Notes under the pieces: model-generated | What the model saw: only the letters and a program-made list of their open reading frames with translations | What the model was told of the DNA's origin: nothing | Databases searched by the model: none | Shown: one piece after another, positions 1-6,684 of the stretch | Numbering within the stretch: the stretch's first letter is position 1 | Layout: the number at the start of each line of letters is the position of its first letter | Translations under genes and position numbers: made by a program | Assembly (NCBI GenBank): GCA_023129655.1 | Contig: JAGMBN010000018.1 | Location: 1 to 16,251 of the forward strand | Length of the DNA stretch: 16,251 bases | Direction of reading: 5' to 3' | DNA from: a bacterium | GTDB lineage: Bacteria; JAHJDO01

Positions 1-266
1 AATCCAAGAAGCGTTGTATGAGATACTTTCTTAACCTGTTTTATTATTGCTCTGTCTATTTCTTTTCTTCTGTGCCCATGAATGTTAACCCAGAGAGATG
101 AAACACCGTCAAGATATTTTTTGCCGTCAATATCAATGAGAAAAGAATCATACGCTTTCTCTATTATAATCGGCTCCTCTTTTCCATACTCCTGCATCTG
201 AGTAAATGGGTGCCAGATATGATCCAGATCAATCTGCTTAAGCCTCTTTTTTACATCCTTATGCAC
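1..266 (-). CDS. bioA: Adenosylmethionine-8-amino-7-oxononanoate aminotransferase, N-terminal part (cut by window edge)
   Basis: The first 88 codons of a class III PLP-dependent aminotransferase are present; the rest lies beyond base 1. In the BioA family the enzyme transfers the amino group of S-adenosylmethionine to KAPA, giving DAPA in biotin synthesis. The early motif DHIWHPFTQM (residues 15-24) followed by SSLWVNIHGH (56-65) is highly characteristic of BioA rather than of other class III aminotransferases. The start is a GTG at 266-264. The frame has a TAG five codons upstream with no ATG between, and AAGG lies a good distance before the GTG. The first 8 bases overlap the end of the racemase gene, so the two are probably translationally coupled. 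The catalytic lysine would lie outside the window, so activity cannot be judged. This frame is open to the window edge. Confidence 0.88.
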   Translation of the reverse strand, partial: MHKDVKKRLKQIDLDHIWHPFTQMQEYGKEEPIIIEKAYDSFLIDIDGKKYLDGVSSLWVNIHGHRRKEIDRAIIKQVKKVSHTTLLG

Positions 267-972
267 AATTACCCTTAGCTATGCTTACAGCTGCTTCTGC
301 TAATACCTGATTGGAATTAATAAATGGGATAGGCACTGTTTCCGAATCTACCACAAGTGGGATCTCAGTACATCCGCCTATTATAAGTTCTGCGCCATTG
401 TTTATAAGATTATCAATTGCATTATAGATTAGTTTCTTGCTCTTTCCTTCCAAATATCCACACTTTATTCCTTTTGTCCCGTATATTGCTTCAGTAACCA
501 TGTTCTGTGCTCTCTCATCAGGCTTGATTACCTCTATACCAAAATCCATTAACTCTTTCTGATACAACCCGGCTTTTATTGTGCCTTGAGTAGATAGTAA
601 TCCTGCTTTCCTGATATCAGGATATTCTTTATGAATCTTTTTTGCAACTTCTCTTATCATGTGGACTATTGGAATTTTAAGATGACCTTTAAGTTCATCA
701 TAGAAGAAATGAGCTGTATTACATGGGATTATAATAAAATTCGCTTTTGCCTGCTCAAGCATTTTCCCTGATTCTATTAATGCAGGAACAGGACTTTCGC
801 CCTTCTCAAATATTGCCTGAGACCTGTCTGGAATTTTGGGATTATTATCAATAATTATATGAATATGTTCCTGATCATTTTTAACAGAAGTGAGCTGTAA
901 TATTCGTTGAAAAATATCAGAAGTTGCTGCAGGTCCCATTCCGCCTATAATGCCAATTATTTTTTCTTTCAT
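259..972 (-). CDS. Aspartate/glutamate racemase family protein
   Basis: A 237-residue protein of the cofactor-independent Asp/Glu racemase superfamily, most like aspartate racemases (RacX/YgeA-type). These interconvert L- and D-amino acids by a two-cysteine acid-base mechanism in the cytoplasm. Visible marks are the N-terminal GIIGGMGPAAT (residues 7-17), the first catalytic cysteine in IPCNTAH (Cys84), LLSTQGT (125-131) and the second catalytic cysteine in GGCTEIPL (Cys201). Both cysteines are intact and the length is normal for the family. D-aspartate or D-glutamate could feed peptidoglycan, but substrate cannot be read from sequence. The start is the first ATG before the conserved GIIGGMGP motif, although no good Shine-Dalgarno precedes it; the upstream 20 bases abut an inverted repeat. 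It overlaps bioA by 8 bases and lies 76 bases after nfnB, so it may be the third gene of the nfn transcript. Confidence 0.88.
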   Translation of the reverse strand: MKEKIIGIIGGMGPAATSDIFQRILQLTSVKNDQEHIHIIIDNNPKIPDRSQAIFEKGESPVPALIESGKMLEQAKANFIIIPCNTAHFFYDELKGHLKIPIVHMIREVAKKIHKEYPDIRKAGLLSTQGTIKAGLYQKELMDFGIEVIKPDERAQNMVTEAIYGTKGIKCGYLEGKSKKLIYNAIDNLINNGAELIIGGCTEIPLVVDSETVPIPFINSNQVLAEAAVSIAKGNCA

Positions 973-993
973 AAAATATTCACTGTCTGTCCA

Positions 994-1084
994 ACATCCC
1001 TCTTAATCCCCCTTCAAAGGGGGACTTTTTGTTTTTCGCCCCACCGTTTTAATTCCCCCTTTGAAGGGGGATTAAGGGGGATGT
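994..1084. repeat. Inverted repeat pair with 31-bp arms (MITE/REP-like)
   Basis: Arms at 994-1024 and 1054-1084 are reverse complements with one mismatch, separated by 29 bases. Each arm contains its own near-perfect palindrome (TCCCCCTT, 2-base loop, AAGGGGGA), so the element can fold as two small hairpins or one long one. No transposase is present. The right arm lies inside the nfnB reading frame and encodes the last residues of NfnB. On the plus strand the left palindrome is followed by a T-rich run, but no plus-strand gene ends here, so a terminator role is not supported. Confidence 0.85.
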
Positions 1085-2455
1085 TTCATTTATAGCTCTG
1101 GCAACTCTCTTGCCCACTCCCATAGCCTCAATTACCGTAGCTGCGCCTGTTACAATGTCTCCTCCGGCATATACTCCCTCAAGAGAGGTTTCTCCTGTAA
1201 TATCATCAGCAACTATATTCCCTTTTTTGGTTAATTTCAACCCTGGAGTCATGGATAAGAGCAAAGGATTTGGTCCCTGTCCGATTGCAATAACAATTGT
1301 ATCTATATCTGTTAAATACTCTGACCCGTCTATGGGAAGAGGTCTTCTTCTTCCTGTATCATCAGGTTCTCCAAGTTTCATTTTAAGGCACTTTACCTGC
1401 TTAACCCAGCCCTTATCATTCCCTATTATCTCAATAGGCAGTGTAAGCAGATCAAGTTCAATCCCTTCTTCCTCAGCATGATGAATCTCCTCAGCCCTTG
1501 CAGGCATTTCAGAACGCGAACGGCGATAAATTATGCAAACCTTTTTTGCCCCAAGACGTCTCGCAACTCTTGCTGAATCCATAGCCACATTCCCTGCCCC
1601 AACTACAGCAACTTTTTCTCCTACCTTGATTGGAGTGTCATACTCAGGGAACTTGTAAGCCTTCATAAGATTTGCTCTTGTAAGAAATTCGTTGGCAGAA
1701 TAAACACCATTATAATTTTCACCCGGTATTCCAAGAAAATACGGAAACCCTGCGCCTGTACCAATGAATACAGCTTTATAACCTTCGCTAAATAATTCCT
1801 TAATTGTAACAGTTCTTCCAACTATAATATTTGTCTTGATCTCCACTCCCAGATTTTTAACATATTCTATCTCATAATCAAGAACATCTCTCGGCATTCT
1901 GAATTCAGGAATGCCGTATCTTAACACCCCTCCGGGCGCATGCAGAGATTCAAAGATAGTAACCTTCCAACCAGTTTTTGCCAAATCTCCAGCGCACGTC
2001 AACCCAGCCGGACCTGCCCCTATAACCGCTGCTTGTGGTCTGCCCTCTGCCCTTTGCCCTCTGCCCTTTGCCCTTTGTTTTTTGTTTTTTCTCCCCCAGT
2101 CCGCAACAAATCTTTCCAGCCTCCCAATTGCAACAGGTTCTCCCTTTTTCTTCAAAGTGCATTTTATTTCACATTGTGTCTCTTGAGGACAAACACGACC
2201 GCAAATAGCAGGAAGATTATTCTTCTCCTTCAGTACATCCAGAGACTCAGAAAATTTGCGTTCTGCAATAAGTTTTATAAATCCTGGAATATCTATATCC
2301 ACAGGGCATCCAGGCATACATGGAGCTTTTTTACATTGCAGGCATCTTTTTGCTTCTGCAACTGCCTGATCTTCAGTATATCCCAATGCAACCTCACTAA
2401 AATTTTTTATTCTATCCTGCGGCAGCTGCTCAGGCATTATGAGTCTTTTTTGCAT
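1049..2455 (-). CDS. nfnB: NADH-dependent ferredoxin:NADP+ oxidoreductase large subunit (NfnB; GltA-like)
   Basis: A 468-residue flavoprotein homologous to the glutamate synthase small subunit. With NfnA next door it most likely forms the cytoplasmic electron-bifurcating transhydrogenase, which couples NADPH oxidation to reduction of NAD+ and ferredoxin, or the reverse. Eight cysteines for two [4Fe-4S] clusters lie at 38, 41, 46, 50 and 85, 89, 95, 99. An FAD Rossmann motif (IGAGPAGL) starts near 145, PGGVLRYGIPEFRMP follows, a nucleotide-binding GAGNVAMDSAR lies at 286-296, and GVYAGGDIVTG is near the C-terminus. The ATG at 2455 is preferred because AAGGAG lies 8 bases upstream; the ATG at 2461 is only 2 bases from it. 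The gene overlaps the end of nfnA by 19 bases. Two oddities: residues 127-139 are encoded by a 7-bp tandem repeat, and the last ten or so residues come from an inverted repeat. A glutamate synthase role is less likely, as no large GltB subunit is in view. Confidence 0.87.
   Translation of the reverse strand: MQKRLIMPEQLPQDRIKNFSEVALGYTEDQAVAEAKRCLQCKKAPCMPGCPVDIDIPGFIKLIAERKFSESLDVLKEKNNLPAICGRVCPQETQCEIKCTLKKKGEPVAIGRLERFVADWGRKNKKQRAKGRGQRAEGRPQAAVIGAGPAGLTCAGDLAKTGWKVTIFESLHAPGGVLRYGIPEFRMPRDVLDYEIEYVKNLGVEIKTNIIVGRTVTIKELFSEGYKAVFIGTGAGFPYFLGIPGENYNGVYSANEFLTRANLMKAYKFPEYDTPIKVGEKVAVVGAGNVAMDSARVARRLGAKKVCIIYRRSRSEMPARAEEIHHAEEEGIELDLLTLPIEIIGNDKGWVKQVKCLKMKLGEPDDTGRRRPLPIDGSEYLTDIDTIVIAIGQGPNPLLLSMTPGLKLTKKGNIVADDITGETSLEGVYAGGDIVTGAATVIEAMGVGKRVARAINETSPLIPLQRGN
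2041..2077. repeat. Tandem 7-bp repeat inside nfnB
   Basis: Five consecutive units of TGCCCTT or TGCCCTC on the plus strand (AAGGGCA/GAGGGCA on the coding strand), followed by a T-rich stretch. On the coding strand they give a heptapeptide-periodic, Arg/Gly-rich linker (QRAKGRG, QRAEGR) between the iron-sulfur domain and the FAD domain of NfnB. The unit length is not a multiple of three, so a change of one unit would shift the frame. Confidence 0.9.
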
Positions 2456-3258
2456 GTGCATGACTCCTTTTCTTCTTCCAAAAATCTGGCATTTCTGTTT
2501 GTCAGCTCGTCAAAATCAACAAGATGTCCATCAAATTCAGGACCATCAACACACGCAAATTTTACTTCATTCCCCACAGTTACTCTGCATGAACCGCACA
2601 TACCAGTGCCATCCACCATTATAGGATTAAGATTAACAACTGTCGGAACGTTGAACTGCTTTGTCATAAGACATACAAACTTCATCATAATTATAGGACC
2701 AATAGCTATGACCAAATCTATCTTCCTTTTTGTCAATATCTCTTTTAACGGGTCTGTAACAACTCCTTTTCTTCCGTATGAACCATCATCTGTTGTAATA
2801 AACAATTCATCACTGATCTTCCGCATTTTGTCTTCAAGAATAATCATATCTCTGCTTCTTGCTCCAATTATTGAGAGAACTTCGTTCCCTGTTTCCTTTA
2901 ATGCCCTGGCTTCAGGATATATAACCGCTGCGCCGACTCCTCCTCCGATACATACAACTGTCCCAATCTTCTCTACTCTTCCGGGATGTCCAAGAGGTCC
3001 TGCAACATCAATTAAGGAATCCCCTTTCTTCAGCATTCCTAATTTCCCAGTTGTTTTTCCAACCTCTTGAAATATTATGGTAATACTGCCTGTCTTTGGA
3101 TCAAAATCATTTATTGTAAGAGGTATTCTTTCGCCTGTTTCATCTATTCTAAGTACTATAAATTGCCCTGGCTTCGCTTTTCTGGCTATTTCCGGTGCTG
3201 AGACCTTCATGCTCTTTATTTCTTTGGACAACTGTTTTACATCTAATATTTTGTACAT
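2437..3258 (-). CDS. nfnA: NADH-dependent ferredoxin:NADP+ oxidoreductase small subunit (NfnA)
   Basis: A 273-residue ferredoxin-NADP reductase-fold protein with a C-terminal [2Fe-2S] site, the FAD- and NAD-binding partner of NfnB. Visible are a flavin-binding RIPLTIND (44-51), IGGGVGAA (104-111) for pyridine nucleotide, and the cluster cysteines Cys221, Cys224 and Cys236 (GMCGSC then FACVDGPEF). Structures of Nfn complexes show an N-terminal aspartate as fourth ligand; Asp6 here is the likely equivalent. Homologous proteins are also called sulfide dehydrogenase or dihydroorotate dehydrogenase electron-transfer subunits, but the adjacent, overlapping nfnB argues for Nfn. The frame is open upstream to 3405, but those 49 codons run through a hairpin repeat and show no family similarity. 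The ATG at 3258 has AGAGG 9 bases upstream and the usual N-terminus. The C-terminal tail contains an extra CTC pair (Cys267, Cys269) encoded where the gene overlaps nfnB. Confidence 0.88.
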   Translation of the reverse strand: MYKILDVKQLSKEIKSMKVSAPEIARKAKPGQFIVLRIDETGERIPLTINDFDPKTGSITIIFQEVGKTTGKLGMLKKGDSLIDVAGPLGHPGRVEKIGTVVCIGGGVGAAVIYPEARALKETGNEVLSIIGARSRDMIILEDKMRKISDELFITTDDGSYGRKGVVTDPLKEILTKRKIDLVIAIGPIIMMKFVCLMTKQFNVPTVVNLNPIMVDGTGMCGSCRVTVGNEVKFACVDGPEFDGHLVDFDELTNRNARFLEEEKESCTCKKDS

Positions 3259-3307
3259 ATTGAATTGCCTCTTTTTATAACGCCAAATTTCAAATGAAAA
3301 CATATTA

Positions 3308-3378
3308 GGGCAGATACATGGATCTGCCCCTACATTTTCCCAATTTAAACATTGTAGGGGCGGAGCTTGCCTCCGCCC
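3308..3378. repeat. Double-hairpin intergenic repeat (GGGC...GCCC family)
   Basis: Two perfect hairpins are joined by a third pairing. Hairpin 1 (3308-3329) has 8-bp arms GGGCAGAT/ATCTGCCC with a 6-base loop. Hairpin 2 (3358-3378) has arms GGGCGGAG/CTCCGCCC with a 5-base loop. Between them GCCCCTACA (3326-3334) pairs with TGTAGGGGC (3353-3361). It lies in the spacer upstream of nfnA and would be part of its leader RNA if the promoter at 3391-3419 is used. A related hairpin starts at 16228. No coding role is seen. Confidence 0.85.
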
Positions 3379-3390
3379 ATTTCCATTTTT

Positions 3391-3419
3391 AATATACTTT
3401 AGCATTTATCAATTTACAA
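3391..3419 (-). promoter_or_regulatory. Putative sigma70-type promoter of nfnA-nfnB
   Basis: On the minus strand TTGTAA (3419-3414) and TATATT (3396-3391) are separated by exactly 17 bases. The predicted start near 3384 leaves a leader of roughly 125 bases that carries the double-hairpin repeat. The surrounding DNA is AT-rich, so a chance match is possible. Confidence 0.5.
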
Positions 3420-3441
3420 GCGGAAAAATCTGCGAGTAATG

Positions 3442-3471
3442 TTTACAAAAACTGATACATTATGTTAGAAT
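3442..3471 (+). promoter_or_regulatory. Putative sigma70-type promoter of the glutamine synthetase gene
   Basis: TTTACA (3442-3447) and TAGAAT (3466-3471) are separated by 18 bases, about 50 bases before the start codon. This promoter is divergent from the putative nfnA promoter and about 20 bases from it, so both could share regulation. Confidence 0.55.
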
Positions 3472-3475
3472 GTAT
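3455..3475. promoter_or_regulatory. Inverted repeat overlapping the glnA -10 region (candidate operator)
   Basis: A perfect 7-bp dyad, ATACATT, 7-base spacer, AATGTAT, covers the putative -10 hexamer. A repressor bound here would block the glutamine synthetase promoter. AT-rich dyads of this size also arise by chance, and no cognate regulator is identifiable. Confidence 0.35.
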
Positions 3476-3523
3476 TTGTTTTTGTTGACTAAACTATTAT
3501 GTAAATAGGAATGAGGAGATAAG

Positions 3524-5716
3524 ATGAGCATAAGACAAAATGTGTTGGAAAAGATTGGCGGTGTTAAATTGAGCATGGATAAGTTGCCTAAAAAAGCGTC
3601 AAGCTATTTTGGCGAAAACACGTTTAGTATTTCTGTAATAAAAAAGCACATAAGCAAAAAGACCTTTGCTGCATTTAGACATTGGCTTGACGAAGGGAAA
3701 ATAATCAGCATGAAAGAAGCAGATGAAATGGCAAAGGCTATGAAGGATTGGGCAATTGCAAAAGGAGCAACTTATTATACGCACTGGTTTCAGCCTATGA
3801 CAGGTCTTACAGCTGAGAAGCATGATAGTTTTATTTCGCCTAATGGAGAGGGCAGGGCTATTGAGAAGTTTAGCGGATCAATGCTTATTCAAGGGGAGCC
3901 TGATGCATCAAGCTTTCCAAGTGGAGGTATAAGAACTACCTTTGAAGCTCGTGGATATACAGCATGGGACCCTTCAAGCCCTGCGTTTATTATAGAATGC
4001 GAACTTGGAAAAACTCTGTGTATCCCATCCATATTCATTTCATATCATGGAGAAGCGCTTGATAAAAAACTTCCTCTACTGCGCTCGGATGAGGCTATTA
4101 ACAAAGCAGTGATGGGGCTTTTAAAACTTTTCGGGCATAAGGATATAAAAAAGGTCTTTTCAGATTGCGGCGCTGAACAGGAATATTTTTTAATAGATAA
4201 GCGATTTTATAGAATGCGACAGGATTTGCTTATGACAGAGCGCACACTGATTGGAGCATCATCTCCAAAAGGACAGCAATTGGAGGATCAATACTTTGGC
4301 TCAATTAAAGAGCGCGTTATAAATTATATGAATGACGTAAGTATTGAGGCGTATAAATTAGGCATTCCTTTAATGACCAGACATAATGAAGTTGCTCCTC
4401 ACCAATTTGAGTTTGCTCCTGTTTTCGAGGATTCCAATATTGCAGCGGATCACAATCAGCTTCTTATGGATATTATCAAAAAGATTGCCTTAAAACATAA
4501 TCTGGTGTGCCTCTTACACGAGAAACCGTTTGCAGGTATAAATGGAAGTGGGAAGCACATTAATTGGTCTTTGTCCGATAATAAGAAAAATAATCTTTTT
4601 AATCATGGTAATACGCCGGAAGACAATTTGCGGTTTCTGGTATTATTCATAGCTGTAATTCGTGCTGTTTATAAACATGCGGATCTGTTAAATGCCAGTA
4701 TAGCATCAGCCGGCAATGAACACAGGCTTGGAGCTAATGAAGCTCCGCCTGCGATTATGTCAGTGTTTATCGGCGATCAGCTGACAAAGGTTCTTGATAC
4801 AATAGAGAAAGGTAAAAAGGCGGAATTCAGCAAAAAGGATATTGTGAATCTTGGCATTGGCAAATTACCAATCTTTAATAAAGATGTAGTTGACAGGAAC
4901 AGAACCTCTCCGTTTGCTTTCACAGGCAACAAGTTTGAATTCAGAGCAGTCGGCAGTTCCCAAAATATTTCAACGCCTATTATGGTTATTAATACAATCG
5001 TCGCAGAGTCAGTGGATTATATTGCGGATAGAATAAAAAAGGAGTCTGGTCACAAGAATTTTAATTTGAAGGTGATGTCTGTATTGAAAAAGATCGTTAA
5101 AGAAACCAAACCAATTAGATTTGAAGGAGATAATTATTCTAAAAGCTGGATAAAAGAAGCGAGGCAAAGGGGGCTGCTCAATGAACCCTCAACACCTAAT
5201 GCGCTTAAAGCTCTTATTAAGGAGGAGAACATAGCGCTGTTTGAGAAGTATGGCGTGCTTACAAAGGGAGAGTTAGTTTCAAGGTATAATATATGGATGG
5301 ATATGTATTGTAAGAAGCTGGAGATTGAAGCCAATACTTTGCGTGAAATGGTGGACTCAAATGTAGTGCCGGCAGGCTTTGATTATCAGGGGCTTCTTGC
5401 AGGGAATCTTACGGATATAGTTGATTTAAGGGAAAATGCTGATTTGAAGATTAAAGAAGAAGTTTTTGATGATCTCAAAGATCACTTAATTGATGTAACG
5501 GATAAGATATATTATGTGAGAAAACATACTCGCAGGATGGAGAAACTTCTAAAGAAAGCCAACAGTCTGAGAGTAGGGGAGAGGGCTGATTTGTTTTTTG
5601 AAGAATTAAAACCGCTGATGGAACATATAAGAAAACATGTTGATGAACTTGAGTGCGTTGTAGCTGATGAGCATTGGGATCTACCGAAATACAGAGAGAT
5701 GCTGTTTGTGCAGTGA
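3524..5716 (+). CDS. glnN: Type III glutamine synthetase
   Basis: A 730-residue glutamine synthetase of the GSIII class, typical in length for that class and much longer than GSI. It makes glutamine from glutamate, ammonia and ATP in the cytoplasm. The GSIII N-terminal domain includes FGENTFS (29-35) and WFQPMTGLTAEKHDSF (88-103). The catalytic core has the metal-ligand motif GAEQEYFLID (217-226), NEVAPHQFEFAPV (288-300) and the ATP/glutamate loop KPFAGINGSGKHINWSL (334-350), followed by NEHRLGANEAPPA and the NRTSPFAFTGNKFEFR region. No GSI-type adenylylation site is expected in this class. The ATG has AGGAG 5 bases upstream and sits behind a promoter with an overlapping dyad. nadE follows 52 bases downstream in the same direction. 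No truncation or missing motif was seen. The name glnA is also used for this gene. Confidence 0.95.
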   Translation: MSIRQNVLEKIGGVKLSMDKLPKKASSYFGENTFSISVIKKHISKKTFAAFRHWLDEGKIISMKEADEMAKAMKDWAIAKGATYYTHWFQPMTGLTAEKHDSFISPNGEGRAIEKFSGSMLIQGEPDASSFPSGGIRTTFEARGYTAWDPSSPAFIIECELGKTLCIPSIFISYHGEALDKKLPLLRSDEAINKAVMGLLKLFGHKDIKKVFSDCGAEQEYFLIDKRFYRMRQDLLMTERTLIGASSPKGQQLEDQYFGSIKERVINYMNDVSIEAYKLGIPLMTRHNEVAPHQFEFAPVFEDSNIAADHNQLLMDIIKKIALKHNLVCLLHEKPFAGINGSGKHINWSLSDNKKNNLFNHGNTPEDNLRFLVLFIAVIRAVYKHADLLNASIASAGNEHRLGANEAPPAIMSVFIGDQLTKVLDTIEKGKKAEFSKKDIVNLGIGKLPIFNKDVVDRNRTSPFAFTGNKFEFRAVGSSQNISTPIMVINTIVAESVDYIADRIKKESGHKNFNLKVMSVLKKIVKETKPIRFEGDNYSKSWIKEARQRGLLNEPSTPNALKALIKEENIALFEKYGVLTKGELVSRYNIWMDMYCKKLEIEANTLREMVDSNVVPAGFDYQGLLAGNLTDIVDLRENADLKIKEEVFDDLKDHLIDVTDKIYYVRKHTRRMEKLLKKANSLRVGERADLFFEELKPLMEHIRKHVDELECVVADEHWDLPKYREMLFVQ

Positions 5717-5721
5717 AGGGA

Positions 5722-5761
5722 GGCACAAAGTGACAAAGGCACATAGGCACACAGGGCTAAG
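5722..5761. repeat. Tandem 8-bp repeat between the glutamine synthetase gene and nadE
   Basis: Successive 8-base units GGCACAAA, GTGACAAA, GGCACATA, GGCACACA and the degenerate GGGCTAAG fill most of the 52-base spacer. The array stops 7 bases before the nadE ATG, so it displaces any ordinary ribosome binding site. It resembles the 7-bp array in nfnB in style but not in unit. Confidence 0.8.
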
Positions 5762-5768
5762 CTAAAAA

Positions 5769-6494
5769 ATGGATAATATGTCAGAGAGAATAGTTTCATG
5801 GCTTAAAGAGCAAGTGGAAAAGGCAGGAGCAAAAGGCATAGTTTTTGGTCTTAGCGGAGGCATTGATTCCGCATGTGTGGCAGTGCTTTCAAAAAAGGCT
5901 TTTGGAAATAATTGCCTTGGATTAATGATGCCGTGCGAGAGCCATAGCGACGATGAAGAAATGGCATTTCTAGTTGCAAACAAGTTCTCAATTCCAGTTA
6001 AGAAAATATCTCTGGATGAGCCATTTAGGGAGCTTTTAAAAATTCTGCCCTCTTCAGACAATCGTCTCTCCATAGCAAATGTAAAGCCGAGACTCAGAAT
6101 GCTAACGCTATATTACTTTGCCGGCAATTATAACTACCTTGTTGCAGGGACAGACAATAAAACAGAGGCAATGTTAGGTTATTACACCAAATACGGAGAT
6201 GGCGGAGTGGATATTCTGCCTATCGGCAATTTATTTAAGACTCAGGTAAGGCAGTTGGCAAAAGAGTTAGGCATACCAGCAGAGATTATAGAAAGAAAAC
6301 CATCTGCAGGGTTGTGGCAGGGTCAGTTTGACGAAGATGAAATAGGACTTTCATACGATGAGATGGATACTATTCTAAAAGCAATAGAAACTAATAATAC
6401 AGGGGATATAGATAAAGCAAAGCTGAATAAAATAATGGGAATAATATCCAAATCACAACATAAACGAGATCCTATTCCTGTATTTCGATTTTAG
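5769..6494 (+). CDS. nadE: NH3-dependent NAD+ synthetase
   Basis: A 241-residue member of the adenine-nucleotide alpha-hydrolase (PP-loop) superfamily, which amidates nicotinic acid adenine dinucleotide to NAD+ using ATP. The PP-loop is FGLSGGIDSA (26-35). Downstream are AGTDNKTEAMLGYYTKYGDGG, LPIGNLFKTQVRQLA and the C-terminal KPSAGLWQGQFDEDE, all standard for NadE. There is no N-terminal nitrilase (glutaminase) domain, so free ammonia rather than glutamine should be the nitrogen donor. That fits its position behind a glutamine synthetase gene, as both products use ammonia. Two starts are possible, ATG at 5769 or at 5778. Neither has a strong Shine-Dalgarno, because a tandem repeat occupies the upstream spacer; GGA lies just before the second. 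The gene converges with the zinc-ribbon gene, leaving only 14 bases between stops and no recognisable terminator hairpin. Confidence 0.93.
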   Translation: MDNMSERIVSWLKEQVEKAGAKGIVFGLSGGIDSACVAVLSKKAFGNNCLGLMMPCESHSDDEEMAFLVANKFSIPVKKISLDEPFRELLKILPSSDNRLSIANVKPRLRMLTLYYFAGNYNYLVAGTDNKTEAMLGYYTKYGDGGVDILPIGNLFKTQVRQLAKELGIPAEIIERKPSAGLWQGQFDEDEIGLSYDEMDTILKAIETNNTGDIDKAKLNKIMGIISKSQHKRDPIPVFRF

Positions 6495-6508
6495 GTGTTT
6501 TCAACCAT

Positions 6509-6679
6509 TTAGTTTGCTGCAACAGCAACTGATTCAGCAGGCTCTTCCATAAGCGATGGATTAATCTGCTCTTTATCTATTTTTATCTCATGCCCTCTAT
6601 AGCATTTTTCACAGACTTCCTTGTTGTTCTTAAAATACACTGAGTCTACTTCATTTTTGCATATTCCACATATATACAT
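6509..6679 (-). CDS. Small zinc-ribbon protein (56 aa), function unknown
   Basis: This short gene begins with ATG at 6679 and ends with TAA at 6511-6509. An excellent Shine-Dalgarno (GGAGG, 8 bases before the ATG) supports it. The product starts MYICGICKNEV and has two CxxC knuckles, Cys4/Cys7 and Cys23/Cys26, with the second in EVCEKCYRGHE. That is a compact treble-clef or zinc-ribbon arrangement, probably binding one zinc ion. The C-terminal 25 residues are acidic then Ala/Val-rich and look disordered. No family function is recognisable. It lies 5 bases downstream of the helix-turn-helix gene on the same strand, so both are almost certainly on one transcript. A role as a regulator or as a protein- or nucleic acid-binding adaptor is possible but not shown. 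Confidence 0.8.
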   Translation of the reverse strand: MYICGICKNEVDSVYFKNNKEVCEKCYRGHEIKIDKEQINPSLMEEPAESVAVAAN

Positions 6680-6684
6680 TTACT

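Noticed and set aside
1005..1037. Rho-independent terminator (palindrome followed by T-rich run, plus strand)
   Set aside because: No plus-strand gene ends there. For the minus-strand genes the palindrome is not followed by a T run on the right side.
907..1095. Small plus-strand ORF of 62 codons across the inverted repeat
   Set aside because: It is translated repeat sequence plus antisense of the racemase and nfnB ends, with no ribosome binding site.
1940..3070. A long (376-codon) plus-strand open frame
   Set aside because: It is antisense to nfnB and nfnA, whose frames carry conserved cysteines and nucleotide-binding motifs. Its product is Ser/Phe/Cys-rich without recognisable domains and runs through the 7-bp repeat.
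3259..3405. N-terminal 49-codon extension of NfnA
   Set aside because: The codons are read from the double-hairpin repeat, and the family N-terminus and a Shine-Dalgarno fit the ATG at 3258.
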